From Verrucomicrobiota bacterium (GTDB lineage: Bacteria; Verrucomicrobiota; Verrucomicrobiia; Opitutales; Opitutaceae): a stretch of DNA of 11,041 bases. Below are positions 6,325 through 11,041 of the stretch, piece after piece (position 1 is the first letter of the stretch; the number at the start of each line of letters is the position of its first letter). The stretch covers positions 1 to 11,041 of the forward strand of contig JAEZAD010000014.1 in NCBI GenBank assembly GCA_023430565.1. The letters run 5' to 3'. Both the position numbers and the translations under genes were made by a program. The notes below the pieces were generated by a model. That model was not told the DNA's origin, made no database searches, and was given only the letters and a program-made list of their open reading frames with translations.

Positions 6325-7566
6325 CTAGATCGGTTGCGGGGCGGAATTCTTGAGTTCCGCGGCCGGAGAGTCGCTGGCGATCCGGGGGGAGCGGGAAGGC
6401 GTGCGCAGATTGAGGAACGTGGCGAGGGAGTCGAGTGCGGGCGCGACGCGATGGCCGCGGCGAATGGAACGGGAAACGACGACGAGCCGGCGGCGGTCGC
6501 GATCGGCTTTCGGATCGACGTGCCCGACGATCTCGGTGCCGGTGAGGACGGGCAGGGCGTAGTAGCCGCGGACGCGTTTCGCCGGCGGCGTGTAGACTTC
6601 CCAGGTGTAGTCGAAATTCCAGAGGTCGTGCGTGATGCGGCGGTCGTAGATGAGCGGATCGAGCGGGGCGAGGAGGAGGGGGGCGGAGTTGAGAGATGAG
6701 GGTTGAGAGTTGAGAGAGGTGGCCTCGAGGACGGGAAGGTCGGAGCGCAGGCAGTGCAGGGTGGGGCAGTTTTCGACGGAGAGGGGTTGGACGAGATCGG
6801 CGACGAGTGGGAGTTCGTCGCGTGTGAGGCGGGCGAGGCGGCGCTGGCGCAGTTTCAGATGAACGAGAAAGCGAGCGGTGTCGGCGGCGGACGGGGAGGG
6901 CGCGGAAAGGATGGGTGACGGAAGGACGCGCTCGGGCAGGTCGTAGACGCGGCGCTGGTCGCGGCGGTGGGAGATGAGGACGCGACCGTGAAAAAAGAGT
7001 TTTTGCAGGACGGATTTCGCGAGCGTGGCGGCGCCCCAGACGCGACGGGCGTGACCGGTGTCGGCAAAATCGTCGGACGAAAGCGGGCCGCGGGCGGCGA
7101 TTTCGGCGAGGATGCGTTCCGCGAGGAGTTTTTCGCGGGGCGTGAGACGGCCGGACCAGGGGCCGTGGGTGCGGGAGCGGCGTCGCATGGTGGCGACGAG
7201 GTGCGGCCAGGCTTCGAGCGGGAAGGCGACGAGGATGTTGGCGTCGGGCAGGTGGTGTTCGAAGGCGGAGCGCGTTTTGCGCGGCCGGGGATTTTTCGAG
7301 GTCCCGAGGGGAGGCGGCTCGATTGCCGCGGGTTCGTCGTCGGCGCCGTGAAGGTGGCGCATAAGATCGCCCGGGCGGTAGCCGCGGACGCGGTTGCGCA
7401 GGATGAGATCGTGCATGCGACCGCAGACATTAATCGGGTCGATCTGCACGTAGCCGAGATGGGCGAGGGCGGCGGCGACGTCGGCCGCGGGTTCGTCGAG
7501 CAGAACGGCGCGGCGGGCGAAACGACGGGCGTGGAGCGGGGTGAGGACGAGCGGAGCCGGAGTCAC
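6325..7566 (-). CDS. YcaQ-like DNA glycosylase (HTH_42 winged-helix family)
   Basis: This belongs to the HTH_42 (formerly DUF1006) superfamily, which includes E. coli YcaQ/AlkX and Streptomyces AlkZ. These enzymes remove alkylated bases and unhook DNA interstrand crosslinks. Seen: the catalytic-type motif VQID (Q41-I42-D43, the Q-phi-D form linked to the YcaQ-like branch), then DPINV and MHDLILRNR; a winged-helix middle region with ILAEIAARGPLSSDDF; and the hallmark C-terminal block with DPLIYDRR, WNFDYTWEVYTPPAKRVRGY and LPVL followed by HVDPK. I chose GTG 7566 (413 residues). The same frame opens at ATG 7650, but that stretch lies inside the terminator of the gene upstream and encodes an Arg/Cys-rich segment foreign to the family. 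Residues 283-294 (SLNSQPSSLNSA) are encoded by a heptamer simple repeat. The C-terminal 20 or so residues look non-conserved. It leads the run with the FIST and kinase genes, 10 bp apart. Confidence 0.9.
   Translation of the reverse strand: MTPAPLVLTPLHARRFARRAVLLDEPAADVAAALAHLGYVQIDPINVCGRMHDLILRNRVRGYRPGDLMRHLHGADDEPAAIEPPPLGTSKNPRPRKTRSAFEHHLPDANILVAFPLEAWPHLVATMRRRSRTHGPWSGRLTPREKLLAERILAEIAARGPLSSDDFADTGHARRVWGAATLAKSVLQKLFFHGRVLISHRRDQRRVYDLPERVLPSPILSAPSPSAADTARFLVHLKLRQRRLARLTRDELPLVADLVQPLSVENCPTLHCLRSDLPVLEATSLNSQPSSLNSAPLLLAPLDPLIYDRRITHDLWNFDYTWEVYTPPAKRVRGYYALPVLTGTEIVGHVDPKADRDRRRLVVVSRSIRRGHRVAPALDSLATFLNLRTPSRSPRIASDSPAAELKNSAPQPI
6686..6717. repeat. Heptamer repeat GAGTTGA inside the glycosylase gene
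   Basis: Four consecutive 7-bp units (two exact GAGTTGA and two variants) plus a partial fifth lie within the coding sequence. They encode the Ser/Asn/Gln/Pro/Leu stretch SLNSQPSSLNS, between VLEA and the conserved LAPLDPLIYD block. The unit is not a multiple of three, so gaining or losing one copy would shift the frame. Confidence 0.8.
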
Positions 7567-7593
7567 GCGGCGCCGAACGTGGCGAGCACCGGC

Positions 7594-7631
7594 AAAAAAA
7601 CAAGCCGCGCCACACGAGGTGCGGCGCGGCT
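7594..7631 (-). terminator. Intrinsic terminator of the sigma factor gene
   Basis: Read on the minus strand, a perfect 9-bp GC-rich stem AGCCGCGCC/GGCGCGGCT (7623-7631 with 7603-7611) encloses an 11-nt loop that can itself pair CAC with GTG. It is followed by TG and then seven T residues (7600-7594). It begins about 37 bp after the sigma factor stop codon. It separates that gene from the glycosylase-FIST-kinase run and argues that the glycosylase gene begins downstream of it, at GTG 7566. Confidence 0.9.
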
Positions 7632-7668
7632 GTTTATGAGGGAGCAACAACCAGTCGTGACTAACAAA

Positions 7669-8409
7669 TCAGGCGCAGGCGATCTGCGGGCGGCCGTAGG
7701 TGGCGCGCGTGGGCAGGAACCATTCGCCGGGGGCGGCGCCGGGAGCGAACTCCGGGCAGGCTTCGGCGAGAAGGGTGCGGAGGTTTTCGCGGGCGCGGGC
7801 GATGCGGCTCTTCACGGTGCCGACGTTGATGCCGAGCGTGGACGCGATCTCTTCGTAGGAGCGGTTGAGGACGTTGCGCAGGGTGAGGATCTCGCGATGG
7901 CGGGCATCGAGTTTTTCCATGCACATGTCGACGAGCGTGGAAAATTCACCGGCCACGGTTTCCTGCGCGGGGTCCTGGACGACGTCGGCGACGAGGTCGG
8001 CGAACGTGGCGGCGCTGTCTTCGCTGAGCGCGCAGTCGAGGGAGAGCGAGTCCTGCCGGCGGCGGCGGAAGAAATACCAGTAGCGATTGCGGGCGAGATT
8101 AACGGCGATGCGGTAAAGCCAGGTCGCGAGCGAGGAGTCGCCGCGGAAGTTGGCGAGGCCGCGATGCGCGCGGATAAAGGTGTCCTGCGTGATCTCCTCG
8201 GCGTCGGCGTGATTACGGAGCAAGCCGAGCGTGACGGTGAAGATCTTGCCGCGATAGCGCTCCATGATCTCGACGAAGGCGGATTCGTCACCTTGGGCGA
8301 AGCGCTTGACGAGGGCGTCGTCAATCGCGGCATCGGGGGTGGCGCGACGGACGTTCTCAGGCTGGCTGGCGCGGATCGGTTTGGTGGAGTTAGCGACGTG
8401 GGCTGGCAT
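7669..8409 (-). CDS. RNA polymerase sigma factor, ECF (RpoE-like) type
   Basis: A 246-residue sigma-70 family factor of the group 4 (extracytoplasmic function) kind, which directs RNA polymerase to a special promoter set. Region 2 (about 33-112) includes DAEEITQDTFIRAHR (69-83) and FRGDSSLATWLYRIAVNLAR (88-107). Region 4 (about 155-215) includes LDARHREIL and the helix-turn-helix SYEEIASTLGINVGTVKSRI (184-203). Region 3 is absent, as expected. It carries an extra N-terminal stretch of about 30 residues and a 30-residue tail (PEFAPGAAPGEW onwards), longer than many ECF factors. The ATG at 8409 is preceded by pyrimidine-rich DNA with no Shine-Dalgarno. No anti-sigma factor follows: a strong terminator comes next. 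Its signal and targets cannot be inferred from this window. Confidence 0.95.
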   Translation of the reverse strand: MPAHVANSTKPIRASQPENVRRATPDAAIDDALVKRFAQGDESAFVEIMERYRGKIFTVTLGLLRNHADAEEITQDTFIRAHRGLANFRGDSSLATWLYRIAVNLARNRYWYFFRRRRQDSLSLDCALSEDSAATFADLVADVVQDPAQETVAGEFSTLVDMCMEKLDARHREILTLRNVLNRSYEEIASTLGINVGTVKSRIARARENLRTLLAEACPEFAPGAAPGEWFLPTRATYGRPQIACA

Positions 8410-8752
8410 AGGAGAAATGGTTAATTGGATATGCTACCGGTCTCCTATACCTCGACGCGTGCCAGCCCGGCATGTTTTTGCGCAAGACGCTCATCTTCAC
8501 CAACCTAAAGTTTTGAGCCGAGCTCTCTCACATGCTTTTGACGCCCTTTTTCGTGCAAACTGCAGCCGTATGGGCCGGGTTTCGCGCAATCCGCCTTTTT
8601 AAGGCGCCGCGGTGGGCGGCGAGGCAATGCTGACGCGGTGGAGCTTGGGGAGGCTCTGAGGTGCAGCAATAAGGGGCTGGGGTGAGGTTTGGACCGCTTA
8701 ACGGCACGTCGGTGCGTGGAGTTGAGTAATTTTTCGCCAAAGCGCGGCGGTT
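8410..8752. other. Non-coding stretch between divergent sigma factor and phosphatase genes
   Basis: About 340 bp with no credible gene on either strand. It should hold the promoters of both divergent genes. It is locally more AT-rich than its surroundings (8420-8540 and around 8590-8602). I see a small perfect inverted repeat CGCCTT-TTT-AAGGCG at 8592-8606, but no T-run makes it a terminator and no -35/-10 pair is clear. The length would allow a long leader or a small RNA, with no direct evidence for either. Confidence 0.5.
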
Positions 8753-9778
8753 GTGCTCAATGCACGGCCGATGAAGGACGTCCGCTTCGAGAAAGCGCGG
8801 AGGCTGCTCTGTGCGTTGCACACGAACATTCGGGAAACGCTGATCGAGGCGCGGGCGCGGCAGGCGAAACGTTTCGCGACGGTGGCGGCGGTGACGGCGG
8901 CCGACACGATTTATCACATCGATCGGCTGAGCGAGGAGGCGATCTTTTCGTGGTTCGAAGCGCACTGGCCGAAGGGGTGGCCGGTGGAGCTGGTGATGGA
9001 AGGAATCGAAGACGGGGAGGCGGTGACTTTCCCGCAGGGAACGCCGGTCGCACGGACGGCGTTCAAATGCATTCTCGATCCGATCGATGGCACGCGGGGT
9101 TTGATGTATGACAAACGCAGCGCGTGGATCCTCACGGGTTTGGCGCGGCAACGGGGGACGAAAACGACGCTCAAGGATATCGAGGTGGCGGTGATGACGG
9201 AGTTGCCGACGAGCAAGCAGTGGCGGGCGGACCAGATCAGTGCGGTTCGCGGCTGCGGGCCGAAAGGCGTCGTGGCGCGGGCGGTCGATGTGCGCACGGG
9301 TGCGGCGAGGAAGTTCGTGCCGCGGTTATCCCAGGCGAAGGATTTCAGGCACGGGTTTGCGTCGCTGGCGCGGTTTTTTCCGGAAGGAAAGGCGTTGATC
9401 GCGCAGATCGAGGAGGAGTTGTGGCGGGAGTTGCTGGGCGCGGCGGGGGGATCGCCGCTGGTGTTTGACGATCAATACATCAGCACGGGCGGGCAGTTGT
9501 ATGAGCTGCTGGTCGGGCACGATCGCATGCTGGGGGATATTCGGCCGCGGGTGTTTGCGAAGCTCGGGATCGAGTCGTCGCTCACATGCCATCCTTACGA
9601 TATTTGCACGGAGCTGATTCTGCGTGAGGCGGGGGGAATCGTGGAAGGGCTGGACGGCCGGCGGCTGGATGCGCCGCTCGATACGACGACGCCGGTGGTG
9701 TGGATGGGGTATGCGAATGTGACGCTCGCGCGGCAGGTCCGGCCGGCGATGGCGCGGCTGGTGAAGAAGTATCTGTAG
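8753..9778 (+). CDS. Inositol monophosphatase-family protein, divergent
   Basis: A metal-dependent sugar- or inositol-phosphate phosphatase by family; the true substrate is unknown. The hallmark CILDPIDGTRGLMYD (106-120) contains the metal-binding DPIDGT (109-114). An upstream acidic residue sits in VMEGIEDGE (E83 would match the Glu of the usual EE motif). The C-terminal block HPYDICTELILREAGG (280-295) replaces the usual W-D-x-A-A...EAGG, with D283 as the third metal ligand. At 341 residues it is longer than the 260-280 typical of IMPases; the extra length sits mainly between the DPIDGT motif and the C-terminal block (about 130-260). The frame opens at GTG 8753; ATG 8771, giving 335 residues, is equally plausible and keeps all motifs. 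It is a single gene, followed about 90 bp later by a tRNA gene. The family is secure, the specific enzyme name is not. Confidence 0.88.
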   Translation: MLNARPMKDVRFEKARRLLCALHTNIRETLIEARARQAKRFATVAAVTAADTIYHIDRLSEEAIFSWFEAHWPKGWPVELVMEGIEDGEAVTFPQGTPVARTAFKCILDPIDGTRGLMYDKRSAWILTGLARQRGTKTTLKDIEVAVMTELPTSKQWRADQISAVRGCGPKGVVARAVDVRTGAARKFVPRLSQAKDFRHGFASLARFFPEGKALIAQIEEELWRELLGAAGGSPLVFDDQYISTGGQLYELLVGHDRMLGDIRPRVFAKLGIESSLTCHPYDICTELILREAGGIVEGLDGRRLDAPLDTTTPVVWMGYANVTLARQVRPAMARLVKKYL

Positions 9779-9867
9779 AGGGTGAGGCGAAAAGGGCGGA
9801 GAAGCGGGCGGCGAAAATTCTGCTTCCGTTTTCGGACGCGCGGCCTACGGTCTCGCGTTCCTGCGCC

Positions 9868-9956
<89 letters not shown>

Positions 9957-10000
9957 TTAAACCGGGCCAGCGAAGCGAAAGGCGAAGGGGGGGCTTCGAC

Positions 10001-11041
10001 CTAGATGACGCTGACCTGAATCGGCAGCACTTCGTTGACCATGTAGCTTCCGCGGTCGAGGTCGCGTTGCAGGGGCTGCGTGCGGCCTTGGGCGTCGGTG
10101 GCGCGGGCCATCAGCGTGACGCGTTCCGGTGTGGCCGGGGGCGACCACTCGAAATCCCACAGCCGCCATGCGTGGCGGTCGTTGTTTTCTTTTAGCGTTG
10201 TTGGTTGCCACGTCGCACCGCCGTCCGTGCTCAGCTCGACGCGAACGATTTCGGATGCACTGGACCACGCCGCGCCGTGAATGAGATAGGTTCGCCCGGC
10301 CGGGACGGCTTCCATGGGACCGGGCCGCGCGATCTGCGCTTTGACCTGCATCTCGGTGATGGGAACGAGCGAGGGTTCGCCCGCGGCGCGCTGCCAGTAG
10401 GCGTAGTCGACCGACTGGTAGTATCCATTAAATGGATCCGCGGTCAGCGTGATCTCGCTCAGCCATTTCACCGACGCCATGCCATACCAACCCGGCACGA
10501 CGGCACGGAGCGGAAAGCCGTGGGCGGGCGAGAGCTCTTGTCCGTTCATGTGCCACGCGAGCAGCACATCGTCGCTCGCTTTCGCAATCGGCAGGCTCCG
10601 CGCGTAGCGGATTTTTCCGCCGGGCCGCGGGGGTGTCTCGATTTCGCCGCGGTCCGCACCCGTCAGGATCGCTTCGCGCGCCGCGGGGGCGACCCCAACG
10701 CGTTGCAGAACCTCTGCGAGGCGAACGCCGGACCACACTGCGTTGCCGACGGCGCCGCGCTCCCACTGCGCGCCGTCGACTTTGGGGGTGAGGAAAACGC
10801 GGCTGTTGCCCGCGCATTCGAGCGTCGCGGTCACGGACGTTTCCGGCATTGCGCGCAACTCGTCCCACGTAAATTCGCGAGGATGCTGAACCTCGCCGCC
10901 GATTTTCAGCCGCCACGTTGCGCGGGAAATTTCGGGAATGGGAAAATGACAGCGGACGAAAAAATCCTCGTTGCGCGTGAGGAAGGCGTCGAGCGCGCCG
11001 AAGGGCGATTCCAGGTTGAGCGGGTCCGACTGCCGCACGAT
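10001..11041 (-). CDS. Molybdopterin-dependent sulfite oxidase-family oxidoreductase (N-terminus beyond right edge)
   Basis: This is a member of the sulfite oxidase family (SorA, SoxC and plant-type sulfite oxidases), which use a molybdenum cofactor to oxidise sulfite or similar compounds. Seen: FFVRCHFPIPEI near the N-terminus; the Mo-coordinating cysteine in ATLECAGNSR (Cys75 counting from GTG 11038); WSGVRLAEVL; the pterin-binding block AWHMNGQELSPAHGFPLRAV (161-180) followed by VPGWYGMASVKWL (181-193); and a C-terminal dimerisation domain (about 220-345) with VELSTDGGATWQ and WRLWDFEW. The stop is TAG at 10001-10003. A GTG at 11038 is possible, but the frame stays open to the edge (an ATC codon precedes it). 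Family members usually have residues before the V-R-Q-x-D-P-L-N-x-E segment, so the true start, and any Tat signal, probably lies outside. No heme domain is visible. Plus-strand base skew here differs from the rest of the window. Confidence 0.94.
   Translation of the reverse strand: MVRQSDPLNLESPFGALDAFLTRNEDFFVRCHFPIPEISRATWRLKIGGEVQHPREFTWDELRAMPETSVTATLECAGNSRVFLTPKVDGAQWERGAVGNAVWSGVRLAEVLQRVGVAPAAREAILTGADRGEIETPPRPGGKIRYARSLPIAKASDDVLLAWHMNGQELSPAHGFPLRAVVPGWYGMASVKWLSEITLTADPFNGYYQSVDYAYWQRAAGEPSLVPITEMQVKAQIARPGPMEAVPAGRTYLIHGAAWSSASEIVRVELSTDGGATWQPTTLKENNDRHAWRLWDFEWSPPATPERVTLMARATDAQGRTQPLQRDLDRGSYMVNEVLPIQVSVI

Noticed and set aside
3414..6353. A 979-codon open frame on the plus strand across the kinase and FIST genes
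   Set aside because: Its product is almost entirely Gly/Ala/Glu/Val/Asp with no domain. It is antisense to two genes with complete catalytic motifs and arises from their C-ending codon bias.
6967..8424. A 485-codon open frame on the plus strand antisense to the glycosylase and sigma factor genes
   Set aside because: It runs through the intergenic terminator and antisense to two well-conserved proteins, with no recognisable domain.
8444..8466. Sigma-54-like promoter on the minus strand (TGGCACG) upstream of the sigma factor gene
   Set aside because: The -24-like TGGCACG is present, but the -12 GC element is missing at the required spacing (GAGG instead of TTGC).
8592..8606. Inverted repeat CGCCTT-TTT-AAGGCG as a terminator
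   Set aside because: The stem is only six pairs with a three-base loop and no trailing T-run, and it lies between divergent genes where no transcript needs to end.
9971..9998. Hairpin CGAAGC/GCTTCG after the tRNA as a terminator
   Set aside because: A six-bp stem with a 16-nt loop and no T-run on either strand is too weak to call.

Overview
The window is GC-rich (roughly two thirds G+C by eye). Shine-Dalgarno sequences are weak or absent, GTG/TTG starts are frequent, and there are short heptamer and hexamer 'word' repeats. Together these suggest a member of the Verrucomicrobiota, probably Opitutaceae-like. That placement is an inference from style and gene content; the window has no rRNA or marker gene to prove it. 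It looks like ordinary chromosome: no phage, transposase, plasmid or CRISPR sequences were found.

Layout. (1) 1-1697, minus: RecQ DNA helicase, with its C-terminal end beyond the left edge. (2) 1698-1949: a divergent intergenic region with two near-identical 17-bp palindromes 43 bp apart. (3) 1950-3257, plus: an unusual single-pass membrane protein with a cysteine-less thioredoxin-fold domain outside and a degenerate Mrr-like nuclease-fold domain inside. (4) 3258-3419: a convergent intergenic region filled by two simple-repeat tracts. (5) 7566 down to 3420, minus: a tight three-gene run of a YcaQ-type DNA glycosylase, a FIST-domain sensor and a PAS/HisKA/HATPase/REC hybrid histidine kinase, with gaps of 10 and 6 bp. 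(6) 8409-7669, minus: an ECF-type sigma factor, separated from the run by a strong intrinsic terminator. (7) 8410-8752: about 340 bp of non-coding DNA between divergent genes. (8) 8753 or 8771-9778, plus: a divergent inositol-monophosphatase-family protein. (9) 9868-9955, plus: tRNA-Ser(CGA). (10) 10001 to the right edge, minus: a molybdopterin sulfite-oxidase-family protein whose N-terminus lies outside the window.

How they fit. The FIST protein and the hybrid kinase are the clearest functional unit. FIST is a ligand-sensing domain, and the kinase starts in the same reading frame two codons after the FIST stop, so the pair looks like a split one-protein receptor. RecQ and the YcaQ-like glycosylase are both DNA-repair enzymes but belong to separate transcription units. 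The membrane thioredoxin/Mrr-like protein has no recognisable partner; it shares a putative operator region with recQ. It and the FIST-kinase pair are the best candidates for undescribed biology here.

The plus strand is strongly G-over-C from position 1 to about 9.9 kb whichever strand is coding, and becomes roughly balanced after the tRNA. This explains the long antisense open frames, which I treat as shadows.
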